From: Microbulbifer sp. HZ11 | GTDB taxonomy: Bacteria > Pseudomonadota > Gammaproteobacteria > Pseudomonadales > Cellvibrionaceae | Direction: 5' to 3' | Assembly (NCBI RefSeq): GCF_000708675.1 | Contig: NZ_JELR01000001.1 | Span: 806,001-870,000 of the forward strand | Length of the DNA stretch: 64,000 nt | Part shown: piece after piece, positions 1 through 8,175 of the stretch | Numbering within the stretch: position 1 is the first letter of the stretch | Layout of the letters: each line of letters opens with the position of its first letter | Notes under the pieces: model-generated | What the model was told of the DNA's origin: nothing | The model's input: the letters and a program-made list of their open reading frames with translations, nothing else | Databases searched by the model: none | Made by a program: the position numbers and the translations under genes

Positions 1-6
1 TTCGCG

Positions 7-759
7 TTAATTCTGCTGGGAAAGCTTGTTTTCGATATTGCTGCGCGACGCACGGATATGGCGGCGCATCAGGATTTCTGCCAGTTCACCATCCCCTGCT
101 TCGATGGCTTCGATGATGTGGCTGTGTTCGCGGAAGGCGCGGTGCGCGCGGGGGCTGGCCATGCCGAGCTGATAGCGGTACATGCGCACGCGGTAATAGA
201 GTTTGTTGCACAGGGTGTCGATCAGCAGATCATTGTGCGACGCCTGCACAATCCGGAAGTGAAAGTCGAAATCCCCTTCCGGCTGGTAGTAGGCGGTGCC
301 CTTCTTCAGTTCTTCCTGCTGTTCGTGGCGGTTGAGCATCTGGCGCAGTTCCACCAGGTCTTCTTCGCTGCGGTTCTCAGCGGCAAGGCGGCAGGCCATG
401 CCTTCCAGGGCCTCGCGCACGTCGTAGATTTCCAGCAGGCCGCGCTCGGTGAGTTCCACTACCCGTGCGCCCACATTGACCTTGCGCTCGATCAGGCTGA
501 GGGACTCCAAACGCATCAGCGCTTCCCGCAGGCTGCCACGGCTGGCGTCGAAGCGACGGGCCAGCTCCGGTTCGCTGATCTTGCTGCCCGCGGCAATTCG
601 ACCTTCGACGATATCTTTACGCAGTGACAGGAACAGTCGGTCAGCCAGGCTCTGAGTACCGCGGGCGGGTTTGCCCGCGGGTGCGTTGGATGCTTCCCCT
701 TGTCGCGCTGATGCCGCGAGGCCGGACGTGTCGCTCGGCTGGTGTTTGGCGGATTCCAT
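7..759 (-). CDS. GntR-family transcriptional regulator, FCD subfamily
   Basis: A 250-residue DNA-binding regulator. An N-terminal winged helix-turn-helix (about residues 38-100, including EPELARRFDASRGSLREAL) is followed by an all-helical FCD ligand domain with the usual acidic and histidine positions (DFDFHFRI, EHSHIIEAIEAGD, RRHIRAS). FCD regulators usually bind sugar acids or organic acids and release DNA. I chose the ATG at 759 because the 35 codons upstream of it look unlike the family. The two alginate lyase genes nearby carry identical palindromes of a GntR/FCD type, so it is the obvious candidate regulator of those genes; that link is inference. Whatever lies downstream on the minus strand is outside the window. 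Confidence 0.85.
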   Translation of the reverse strand: MESAKHQPSDTSGLAASARQGEASNAPAGKPARGTQSLADRLFLSLRKDIVEGRIAAGSKISEPELARRFDASRGSLREALMRLESLSLIERKVNVGARVVELTERGLLEIYDVREALEGMACRLAAENRSEEDLVELRQMLNRHEQQEELKKGTAYYQPEGDFDFHFRIVQASHNDLLIDTLCNKLYYRVRMYRYQLGMASPRAHRAFREHSHIIEAIEAGDGELAEILMRRHIRASRSNIENKLSQQN

Positions 760-1182
760 CGTGATCACTATCCCGATTCGAGTGCCGGTATATGCCGACC
801 AAGATTGTCGACACTTTTTAGTTTGAAGCAGGATATTTGCCCACCTTTTCCGCGTCAACCGCAAATTGTGTCAACATTTTGTCATTTAGCGACTGACTCG
901 CAGGTCACTGACTTTAGAGCTGAACTTGCCGACAATAAGGACGGATCTGGAGGGATTAGAGCGCAACCCGGGTACTTCGTGGGGTTCGGGCCAGGAATGG
1001 TAGTCTTGAAATAGCGATATGGGCATAATAGCGCCCGCGCCGGCCCAGGGCCGCGCCAGCGGAATCTATGCTGAACACTCTATCCTTATAAAGTGTCGGC
1101 AATTGAACACCAGATCCGCCGCTTATGTAGTACCGGTGACCCGACCGGACCCAATTTCGAGAGTACCGAGCAGAACGACATC
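760..1182. other. Divergent intergenic region with a possible autoregulatory palindrome
   Basis: About 420 bases between the divergent regulator and the DUF2062 gene. It contains the perfect palindrome TGTCGACA at 806-813 and a near copy, TGTCAACA, at 869-876. The two are 63 bases apart, about six helical turns. FCD regulators often bind such sites, so autoregulation is possible but weakly supported. I see no other gene or terminator here. Confidence 0.3.
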
Positions 1183-1716
1183 ATGCCTAAGAGTATTATC
1201 AGGCGCTGGCTGCCAACTCCCGAACAGGTGCGCGCCAATAACGGCCTGAAGTTCCTTGGCACCCTGCTGCACGACCCCAACCTGTTCCACCTGAACCGCC
1301 ATTCGGTGTCGGTGGCCTTTGCCGTTGGGATCTTTACCAGCTTCCTCCCCCTCCCCGGCCAGATGCTGATCGCCGCACTGCTGGCGCTGTGGTTCCGCTG
1401 TAATCTGCCGCTGTCCATGGCTCTGGTATGGATCAGCAACCCGGTCACCATGCCGGCGATTTTCTATAGCGCTTACAAGCTTGGCGCATGGATACTCGGC
1501 ACCCCGCCCATGCAATTCAAGATCGAGCTGTCCTGGGAGTGGCTTACGGAAGAAGTCGGGCGTATCTGGTTGCCGTTGTTTTCCGGCTCCCTGATTTTCG
1601 CGATCTTCTTTGCCACCGCCGCGTACTTTGCGATGCAGGCCATCTGGCGCTGGCAAGTGGTGAAGCGTTGGAAAGCGCGCCTCGCTCAACGTAAATCCCA
1701 ACTCGACCAAAGCTGA
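1183..1716 (+). CDS. DUF2062 domain membrane protein
   Basis: A 177-residue inner-membrane protein of the DUF2062 family. The conserved core is visible: HSVSVAFAVGIFTSFLPLPG, then a hydrophobic stretch and the WISNPVTMPAIFYSAYKLG segment, followed by another membrane segment near residues 125-150 and a short basic C-terminus. The function of the family is unknown. The start at 1183 gives MPKSIIRRWLP, typical for the family; the in-frame ATG at 1093 would add 30 atypical residues. It stands alone between the GntR gene and the lyases, and nothing ties it to alginate use. Confidence 0.8.
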   Translation: MPKSIIRRWLPTPEQVRANNGLKFLGTLLHDPNLFHLNRHSVSVAFAVGIFTSFLPLPGQMLIAALLALWFRCNLPLSMALVWISNPVTMPAIFYSAYKLGAWILGTPPMQFKIELSWEWLTEEVGRIWLPLFSGSLIFAIFFATAAYFAMQAIWRWQVVKRWKARLAQRKSQLDQS

Positions 1717-1900
1717 AAAACAGTCACAGATTTACTCTCGCACCTCCGCCCCGCGTCACACATTGTTTTCTTATTCCCCTCCTTTTCCACCCGAACGTCC
1801 CTTTCTTCTGACTTGTTTCCATTAAATATTCACCGCCACTCAAACAGAATTTTATTCGGAAAAAGTATCATGATTTTGACGTAGTTCTCGAAAAAGTCGA

Positions 1901-1914
1901 ACTGGTCAACCAAT
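1901..1914. promoter_or_regulatory. Operator-like palindrome, lyase 1
   Basis: The sequence ACTGGTCAACCAAT contains TGGT-N2-ACCA (1903-1912). This has the half-site and two-base centre seen in ExuR/UxuR-type GntR/FCD operators. The same 14 bases recur upstream of the second lyase, also 26 bases before the -35 element. The upstream position fits activation or a distal repressor site. Binding by the GntR regulator at 7-759 is inference. Confidence 0.6.
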
Positions 1915-1938
1915 TATTTCAATTTCTCGGGATTTTAA

Positions 1939-1968
1939 TTGACGAACGATTTTTCGTTTCAGTAATGT
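1939..1968 (+). promoter_or_regulatory. Probable sigma-70 promoter, lyase 1
   Basis: TTGACG (1939-1944), an 18-base spacer, then TAATGT (1963-1968). The second lyase has exactly the same hexamers and spacing, which strengthens the call. Transcription would start near 1975, giving a leader of about 190 nt. Confidence 0.6.
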
Positions 1969-2166
1969 AAATATCGATCAGGCCTTATCCACATAATAAC
2001 TATTGGCTTGATCGTTATTGCAATGACCACATTCGTGGTTTCGTAGTTTGTAATAATTTCTTTAATGAATTTCATCGCGCGGCACACTCTCTAGGCGAGC
2101 TTCCTCCAAAAGCTTGTCCGTGGGTTCGTGCGCGCTGTGAAAAACAATAATGCAAGGAATTATGTA

Positions 2167-4848
2167 ATGAATGTGCAGAAATACTCGCCTATGAAATTGG
2201 CGGCTGCGCTGTTGCTTGCTTCGCAAGCGACAGTGAGTTTTGCTGCTGATCCTGTGGGTGTCACTGCGTCTAGCGATGATGGCAACACACCTGAAAATAC
2301 TCTCGACAACAACCTCTCTACACGCTGGTCCGCGCAGGGTGACGGACAGTGGATCCGATATGACCTCGGAACCAGTTACACCGTCGAAGCGCTTCAAATT
2401 GCTTTGCACAAAGGCGATCAGAGAACCGCGACACTGGATATTCAGACCTCTGCCGACGGCAGTAGCTGGCAGACGGTTTTCTCCGGCGATCAGCCTTCCA
2501 GCACCGCCGCGTTGCAGACATTTGATGTGACTGATAGCAGCGCGCGTTACGTGCGCATTGTGGGTTACGGCAACAGTTCTAACGACTGGAACAGTATCAG
2601 TGAAGTGGACATTACCACCTCCGAAGATGACCCCGGTGATCCGGGCGATCCCGGGTGCCCGGCCTGTGAGCCTGCGGTGGTCGCCACTGCGAGCAGCGAT
2701 GACGGCAACGGTCCGGAAAATGTCCTGGACGATGACCTGGGCACCCGCTGGTCCGCAGATGGCAGTGGCCAGTGGCTGCAACTAGACCTGGGTCAGTCGC
2801 AGGTAGTGGGCAGTGCAAATATTGCATTCTACAAGGGAGATCAGCGCACCTCGTCGTTCGATATCCAGACCAGTGACGATGGTTCCGTTTGGGAAACCGT
2901 ACTTTACGGCGGTGTCAGCAGTGGTAATTCCACTGCGCTGGAAAACTTCTCTCTGTTTGAAACCGAAGCGCGCTACGTGCGCTACGTGGGTTACGGCAAC
3001 AGCTCAAACTCCTGGAACTCACTAACTGAAATGAACGTCAGTGAAGAGAACGGCAACACCGATCCAGTGGGCGGTGGAAGCAGCAGTAGTAGCAGCGGTG
3101 GCAGCAGCAGCGGTGGCTCCGGGAACTGTGAAACTTCCAGCACCGGAAGCAGTGTGACTGTGGGCTGCCTGGAGTATGGCTCTGGTGGCACTCTGCCTCT
3201 GGCCAACCTGGACCCATCCGCCGATCCCGATGAAAACTTTGATCTGAGTAAATGGAAAATCACCTATCCGGATGCCAGTGAGGAGTACCCGCCGCAGGTC
3301 AGTGCGAATGAGTTCTACACCGATCCGGCAACTGGCGCCATGGTATTCCAGTGCCCCAACAACGGCGGTTCCACCTCCAACTCATCGTATTCCCGCAGTG
3401 AACTGCGTGAGATGTTGAACCAGAGTGCGGGAACCACCAGCTTGGGCAACAACTGGGTAATTTCCACCGCTTCCAGCTCTGACCAGAGCGCTGCTGCGGG
3501 CGTGAATGGCAATATGAAAGCCACCATCTCTGTAGACCGCGTGTCCGACACCTACGACTCCGGTTCTGAGTGGCGTGTGGGCCGCGTTGTTGTCGGTCAG
3601 ATTCATGCGTCTGACAACGAGCCGTTCAAGGTGTACTACCGCAAACTGCCTGGGCACACCAAGGGTTGGGTATACATGGCCTATGAAGATTCCGATACGG
3701 AAATCTTTATTCCATTGTTTGGTGAATCCGGCACCAACGAGTACGGCCTGACCTCTACCGTTGAGCCGGTAGAAGACGGTATCGAACTTGGCGAGAAGTG
3801 GGGCTATGAGGTCAACGTCGAAGGCCGTGAAATGACCGTGACAGTGACCAAAGCCGATGGCACTTGGGCACGTCAGACCATTTTCTGGGCTGAAGAGTAC
3901 AACGACGACTGGTTCTACTTTAAAGCCGGTTCCTACAACCAGAACAATGGTGGCGACAGCGACGATTACGCCCAGGTTTCCTTCTACAACTTTGAGGTTA
4001 CCCACGACGGCGATAGCGGCTCTTCCAGCTCCAGTTCTGGCGGCGGTTCTTCCAGTAGTTCTTCTGGCAGCTCTTCCGGCGGTTCCTCTGGTGGCTCCTC
4101 TTCCGGTTCCGGTTCTGTTCCGTCTGACCTGATGGAAAACTGTAACCAGTGGAAGATCACCTACCCCACCGGTGAAGAAGATAAAACCTTGTGCGGCGAG
4201 CCCAACAACGAGTACTTCTACGTAAACGATGCGGGCGACGGTATGGTGTTTTACGCTCCGATTCGTACCGACAACGGCACCACGCCAAACTCCAGCTACA
4301 TCCGTTCGGAGCTGCGTGAGCGTGAGCCCGACGGCAGCAAGGATGTTTACTGGACCACCGATGGTCAACACATCGTGTACGTGAAGCAGGCAATCACCCA
4401 TCTGCCGATGGTGAAAGATCACCTGGTAGCAACGCAGATTCACGGCAATAAAAGTGAAGGTATCGATGACGCTATGGTCTTGCGACTGGAAGGCGATCAC
4501 CTGTTCCTGAGCTTTAACGGCGGCAAACTGCGGGATGATCTCACCATCAAAACCGGCTACCAGCTGGGCACCACTCACGAAATTATTTTCGAAGTAGTGG
4601 ATGGCCGGCACTACGCCTATTACAGCGAAGACGGCAACCTTGCCAACGCCTTCCTATCTGGCAATGCCGACCAGTACCTGGTGCGTGACGGTTCCAACGA
4701 CTATGTGATGGATCACAGTTACGGGGACGCCTACTTCAAGATCGGTAATTACACGCAGAGTAATGCTGATCGCGAAGGAGATCTCGCGGATCACCCGGAC
4801 AACTACGGTGAAGTAGTTGTTTATGATTACTGGATTGACCACCAGTAA
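2167..4848 (+). CDS. Secreted alginate lyase, CBM32-CBM32-PL7-PL7
   Basis: An 893-residue exported enzyme that cleaves alginate by beta-elimination. Order: signal peptide (1-26), two F5/8 type C (CBM32-like) modules (about 28-150 and 170-292), a Ser/Gly linker (301-319), a first PL7 domain (about 357-613), a longer Ser/Gly linker (617-651), and a second PL7 domain (655-892). Both PL7 domains keep the family signatures: RSELRE at 410-415 and 713-718, QIH at 478-480 and 757-759, YFKAGSYNQ at 584-592 and YFKIGNYTQ at 856-864. The two catalytic domains differ strongly from each other, so they are not a recent internal duplication. The start at 2167 follows AAGGAA and gives a clean signal peptide; the upstream in-frame ATG at 2128 does not. 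Whether it acts endo or exo, and its M/G preference, cannot be read from sequence. Confidence 0.92.
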   Translation: MNVQKYSPMKLAAALLLASQATVSFAADPVGVTASSDDGNTPENTLDNNLSTRWSAQGDGQWIRYDLGTSYTVEALQIALHKGDQRTATLDIQTSADGSSWQTVFSGDQPSSTAALQTFDVTDSSARYVRIVGYGNSSNDWNSISEVDITTSEDDPGDPGDPGCPACEPAVVATASSDDGNGPENVLDDDLGTRWSADGSGQWLQLDLGQSQVVGSANIAFYKGDQRTSSFDIQTSDDGSVWETVLYGGVSSGNSTALENFSLFETEARYVRYVGYGNSSNSWNSLTEMNVSEENGNTDPVGGGSSSSSSGGSSSGGSGNCETSSTGSSVTVGCLEYGSGGTLPLANLDPSADPDENFDLSKWKITYPDASEEYPPQVSANEFYTDPATGAMVFQCPNNGGSTSNSSYSRSELREMLNQSAGTTSLGNNWVISTASSSDQSAAAGVNGNMKATISVDRVSDTYDSGSEWRVGRVVVGQIHASDNEPFKVYYRKLPGHTKGWVYMAYEDSDTEIFIPLFGESGTNEYGLTSTVEPVEDGIELGEKWGYEVNVEGREMTVTVTKADGTWARQTIFWAEEYNDDWFYFKAGSYNQNNGGDSDDYAQVSFYNFEVTHDGDSGSSSSSSGGGSSSSSSGSSSGGSSGGSSSGSGSVPSDLMENCNQWKITYPTGEEDKTLCGEPNNEYFYVNDAGDGMVFYAPIRTDNGTTPNSSYIRSELREREPDGSKDVYWTTDGQHIVYVKQAITHLPMVKDHLVATQIHGNKSEGIDDAMVLRLEGDHLFLSFNGGKLRDDLTIKTGYQLGTTHEIIFEVVDGRHYAYYSEDGNLANAFLSGNADQYLVRDGSNDYVMDHSYGDAYFKIGNYTQSNADREGDLADHPDNYGEVVVYDYWIDHQ

Positions 4849-4853
4849 GTGAC

Positions 4854-4882
4854 GTGCCCCCCGCGTAGCGGGGGCACTTTTT
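4854..4882 (+). terminator. Rho-independent terminator after lyase 1
   Basis: A GC-rich hairpin (GTGCCCCC-CGC, loop, GCGGGGGCAC) followed by a T run, starting six bases after the stop codon. A very similar hairpin follows the second lyase. Confidence 0.85.
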
Positions 4883-4884
4883 CC

Positions 4885-4909
4885 GTATCCCGGGCTCAGC
4901 CCGGGATAC
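4885..4909. repeat. Short palindromic repeat (REP-like)
   Basis: GTATCCCGGGCT and AGCCCGGGATAC form a near-perfect palindrome directly after the terminator. It resembles the CTGGAT-CCCGG / CCGGG-ATGAC palindromes at 8105-8170, 35039-35070 and 36083-36110. Confidence 0.55.
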
Positions 4910-5080
4910 CCCTTCTCACCCGTTTTACGAACTAGGTCTCAATTTTTTATTTCCCGCCGTTTTACCAGTGCTCGTAAACGACCAGTCCCACGCACCCACT
5001 TGGTACTATCCTCCCAATTAATATTTGATGTATTTCCCCGAAAAAAACCATTTATTAGACGCGAGTCACCTTTCTTACCA

Positions 5081-5094
5081 ACTGGTCAACCAAT
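5081..5094. promoter_or_regulatory. Operator-like palindrome, lyase 2
   Basis: ACTGGTCAACCAAT, identical to 1901-1914. The core TGGT-N2-ACCA is at 5083-5092, again 26 bases before the -35 element. Confidence 0.6.
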
Positions 5095-5118
5095 TCAGAG
5101 AATTTGTCAGAATTTTCA

Positions 5119-5148
5119 TTGACGAAGGTTTTTTCACTTCACTAATGT
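5119..5148 (+). promoter_or_regulatory. Probable sigma-70 promoter, lyase 2
   Basis: TTGACG (5119-5124), an 18-base spacer and TAATGT (5143-5148), matching the lyase 1 promoter. The 18-base spacer itself differs at several positions, so the hexamers look selectively kept. Confidence 0.6.
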
Positions 5149-5331
5149 AGCCAGCGATTAAGCCACTCGAATCCATCCTGAGCTGACTTGATCGTTTTTA
5201 CAAAAGCCACAAATGTGGTTTCGCAGTTTGTAAAAATTTCTCCATAAAACAATTGCGTCACATTTCATAGGTGAACCTGAGCGTTCATCGGTGGGATTGT
5301 GCGCGCTAAAAAAACCCAAAGGGAATCAAAA

Positions 5332-8073
5332 ATGAACGCGCGAAAATGGTTGCCAACAAAATTGGCAACGGCGGCTCTAGTGTTTGCTTCACAAGCAGCG
5401 ATGAGCCAAATCGTAGAACCAGTAAATGTTACTGCTTCGAGCCACGACGGGAACAAGCCCGAAAATACGCTCGACAATAATTTATCCACTCGCTGGTCAG
5501 CCGAAGGTGAGGGTCAATGGATCCAGTATGATCTGGGTAAGTACTACACCGTCGACTCGCTGGAAATTGCCTTTTTCAAAGGTGATGAGCGTACAAGTAC
5601 CATTACGATTCAGACTTCCATTGACGGAAGTAACTGGAAAACCGTGTACGACGATGAGCAGCCCTACAGCTCTGACGAGCTGCAAGGTGTCGAAGTTTCC
5701 GACTCCTACGCGCGCTATGTACGCATTGTTGGCTACGGTAATTCGGCCAACGCTTGGAACAGTATCAGCGAAGTCGATATCCTCACTACCGGCGGCAGCG
5801 GTTCTGATGATCCCGGTGATGAAATTGAAGATCCCGGCTGTACTGCCTGTGTACCCGAGATAGTCGCAACCGCCAGTGGTAGCGAAGCGGAAAACATCGC
5901 GGCCAACGTCCTGGATGATGACCTGGAAACTCGCTGGTCTGCCGATGGCAGTGGCCAGTGGCTGCAGCTGGACCTCGGCAAAAGCCAGACAATCGGCAGT
6001 GTTGACATCGCCTTTCACAAAGGCGACGAGCGCAGCTTTTCATTTGACATCCAGACCAGTGATGACACTTCCAGCTGGCAAACCGTTCTTTCCGGCGGTG
6101 TAAGCAGCGGCGACACGGCTTCCTGGGAAAGCTTCTCACTGTTTGAAACCGAAGCGCGCTATGTACGCTATCTCGGTTATGGAAACAGCGATAGCTCCTG
6201 GAACTCGCTGTCTGAGATCCGCATCAGTGAAGACAACGGTCACTCCGACCCGATCGGCGGTGGGAGCAGCAGTAGCAGCAGCGGTGGCAGCAGCGGAAGC
6301 GGAAGCAGCGGCGGTAGCAGTGGTGGTTCCTCCGATTGCGATACCTCCAGCTCCGGCGACAGTGTTACTGTGGGCTGTCTCGTTTACGGTACCGATGGCA
6401 CTCTGCCGTTGGCCAATCTGGATCCTTCCGCAGACCCTGATGAAAACTTTGATTTGAGCAACTGGAAAATCACTTATCCGGATGCCGATGAAAAGTTCCC
6501 ACCAGAAGTAAGTGCCGATGAGTTTTATACCGACCGCGACACCGGCGCCATGGTATTTCAGTGCCCGAATAACGGCGGTTCTACCTCCACCTCCTCTTAC
6601 TCCCGCACCGAGTTGCGTGAGATGCTGAACGAAAGTGCAGGCACTACCAATCTCGGCAATAACTGGGTCATTTCCACCGCCTCCAGCTCCGACCGCAACG
6701 CCGCGGGCGCTGTGGACGGCAACATGAAGGCCACGGTTTCTGTAGACCGGGTATCCGACACATACGACTCCGATTCCGAGTGGCGTGTGGGTCGTGTGAT
6801 TGTTGGCCAGATTCACGCCTCGGATCACGAGCCCTTCAAACTGTATTACCGCAAACTACCGGGCCACACCAAAGGCTGGGTCTATATGGCCTATGAAGAC
6901 TCCGATACTGAAGTATTCATCCCGCTGTTTGGTGAGTCCGATACCGACAAGTATGGTCTGACCTCTACGGTGGAACCGGTGGAAGACGGTATTGCCCTAG
7001 GTGAGAAATTTGGCTACGAGGTCAATGTGGAAGGCCGTGAAATGACGGTAACCGTGACCAAGTCCGATGGTACCTGGGCGCGCCAAACCGTTTTCTGGGC
7101 CGAAGAATACAACGATGACTGGTTCTACTTTAAAGCCGGTAACTACAACCAGAACAATGGTGGTGACAGCGACGACTACGCGCAGGTTTCCTTCTACAAC
7201 CTGGAAGTGTCACACGATGGAGACAATGATTCCGGCTCCAGCTCTGGTGGAAGTTCGTCCAGTAGCTCTTCCGGTGGCTCTTCCAGCTCTTCAGGCAGTT
7301 CGTCCGGTGGCAGCAGCGGTGGTTCTTCCGGCTCCGCAACCGTTCCATCTGACCTGATGGAAAACTGCAACCAGTGGAAAATCACTTACCCCGACGGTGG
7401 GGAAGACAAGACTCTGTGTGGTGAGCCCAACAATGAGTATTTCTTCCTGAACGAAGCCGGCGACGGTATGGTTTTCCGCGCACCGGTTCGCAGTAACAAT
7501 GGCACTACGCCGAACTCGGATAACATTCGCTCAGAGCTTCGCGAGCGTGTGGCCGATGGCAGCAAGGATATTTACTGGACCACAGACGGCCAGCACATCG
7601 TATATGTGGATCAGGCGATTACCCATCTGCCGATCGTGAAGGATGAGCTGGTTGCCACACAGATCCACGGCAACAAGGACGAGGGCATTGACGATTCTCT
7701 GGTTGTACGTCTGGAGGGCGAGCATCTGTTCCTGAGCTTTAATGGTGGCAAGCTGAGAAGCAATGTCACTATTAAAGAGGACTACAAGCTCGGCACCCGT
7801 CACGAGGTGATCTTTGAGGTTGTGGATGGCAAGCACTACGTCTACTACAGCGAAGATGGCAATTTGAATGAAGCATTCCTGTCAGGTAATGCAAGCCAGT
7901 ATCTTGTAAAAGACGGTTCCAACGATTATGTGATGGATCTGGACTACGGAGATGCCTACTTCAAGATTGGCAACTACACCCAGAGTAATCCCAAAGAGGA
8001 AGGTGACTACACCGATCATCCGGACAACTACGGTGAAGTGGTTGTTTACGATTTCTGGGTAGATCATCAGTAA
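5332..8073 (+). CDS. Secreted alginate lyase, CBM32-CBM32-PL7-PL7 (tandem paralogue)
   Basis: A 913-residue paralogue of the preceding lyase with the same module order: signal peptide (about 1-25), two CBM32-like modules (about 29-151 and 176-299), a Ser/Gly linker (309-334), PL7 (about 371-628), a linker (633-669) and a second PL7 (672-912). Catalytic signatures are intact: RTELRE 425-430, QIH 493-495, YFKAGNYNQ 599-607; RSELRE 733-738, QIH 777-779, YFKIGNYTQ 876-884. The first PL7 has RTELRE where the paralogue has RSELRE. The signal peptide and first CBM32 differ more from the paralogue than the catalytic parts do. The start at 5332 follows AGGGA; the ATG at 5299 would spoil the signal peptide. 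Same direction and same promoter architecture suggest co-induction rather than one operon, because a terminator separates the two genes. Confidence 0.92.
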   Translation: MNARKWLPTKLATAALVFASQAAMSQIVEPVNVTASSHDGNKPENTLDNNLSTRWSAEGEGQWIQYDLGKYYTVDSLEIAFFKGDERTSTITIQTSIDGSNWKTVYDDEQPYSSDELQGVEVSDSYARYVRIVGYGNSANAWNSISEVDILTTGGSGSDDPGDEIEDPGCTACVPEIVATASGSEAENIAANVLDDDLETRWSADGSGQWLQLDLGKSQTIGSVDIAFHKGDERSFSFDIQTSDDTSSWQTVLSGGVSSGDTASWESFSLFETEARYVRYLGYGNSDSSWNSLSEIRISEDNGHSDPIGGGSSSSSSGGSSGSGSSGGSSGGSSDCDTSSSGDSVTVGCLVYGTDGTLPLANLDPSADPDENFDLSNWKITYPDADEKFPPEVSADEFYTDRDTGAMVFQCPNNGGSTSTSSYSRTELREMLNESAGTTNLGNNWVISTASSSDRNAAGAVDGNMKATVSVDRVSDTYDSDSEWRVGRVIVGQIHASDHEPFKLYYRKLPGHTKGWVYMAYEDSDTEVFIPLFGESDTDKYGLTSTVEPVEDGIALGEKFGYEVNVEGREMTVTVTKSDGTWARQTVFWAEEYNDDWFYFKAGNYNQNNGGDSDDYAQVSFYNLEVSHDGDNDSGSSSGGSSSSSSSGGSSSSSGSSSGGSSGGSSGSATVPSDLMENCNQWKITYPDGGEDKTLCGEPNNEYFFLNEAGDGMVFRAPVRSNNGTTPNSDNIRSELRERVADGSKDIYWTTDGQHIVYVDQAITHLPIVKDELVATQIHGNKDEGIDDSLVVRLEGEHLFLSFNGGKLRSNVTIKEDYKLGTRHEVIFEVVDGKHYVYYSEDGNLNEAFLSGNASQYLVKDGSNDYVMDLDYGDAYFKIGNYTQSNPKEEGDYTDHPDNYGEVVVYDFWVDHQ

Positions 8074-8078
8074 ATAAT

Positions 8079-8103
8079 GTGCCCCCGGCCACGGGGGCAT
8101 TTT
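8079..8103 (+). terminator. Rho-independent terminator after lyase 2
   Basis: TGCCCCCG (8080-8087) and CGGGGGCA (8092-8099) pair around a GCCA loop and are followed by TTTT-rich sequence. It lies between the convergent lyase and lolE. Confidence 0.75.
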
Positions 8104-8104
8104 C

Positions 8105-8170
8105 GTCATCCCGGGCTTGCCCCGGGAGCCAGTACTTCGATTCTCTGGATGCCGGACCCAGTCCGGCATG
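8105..8170. repeat. Pair of REP-like palindromes
   Basis: Two small palindromes side by side: TCCCGGG-CTTGC-CCCGGGA near 8109-8127, and TGCCGGA-CCCAG-TCCGGCA at 8150-8168 inside a CTGGAT...ATGAC frame. The frame matches the elements at 35039 and 36083. Confidence 0.55.
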
Positions 8171-8175
8171 ACATA

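Larger units (their letters stand above)
1717..2166. other. Promoter and leader region of the first alginate lyase
   Basis: A 450-base AT-rich region. Its second half aligns clearly with the region upstream of the second lyase (5050-5331): the operator-like palindrome, the -35 and -10 elements, a small CCAC...GTGG hairpin, the stretch GTTTCG-AGTTTGTAA-AATTTCT and a TGCGCGCT motif close to the start all recur in the same order. No terminator is evident after the DUF2062 gene. Confidence 0.7.
4910..5331. other. Promoter and leader region of the second alginate lyase
   Basis: From about 5050 onward this region is a diverged copy of 1870-2166. Before that (4910-5050) I see no recognisable element. 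Confidence 0.65.

Noticed and set aside
3067-4119. Repeated AGC/TCC-rich stretches in the lyase genes
   Set aside because: Not a CRISPR array or satellite: they encode the Ser/Gly linkers in frame, have no regular spacers and recur at the same module borders in the paralogue.
3382-4611. A 409-codon open frame on the minus strand
   Set aside because: Opposite the PL7 domains and linker of lyase 1; low-complexity repeats derive from the serine codons on the other strand.
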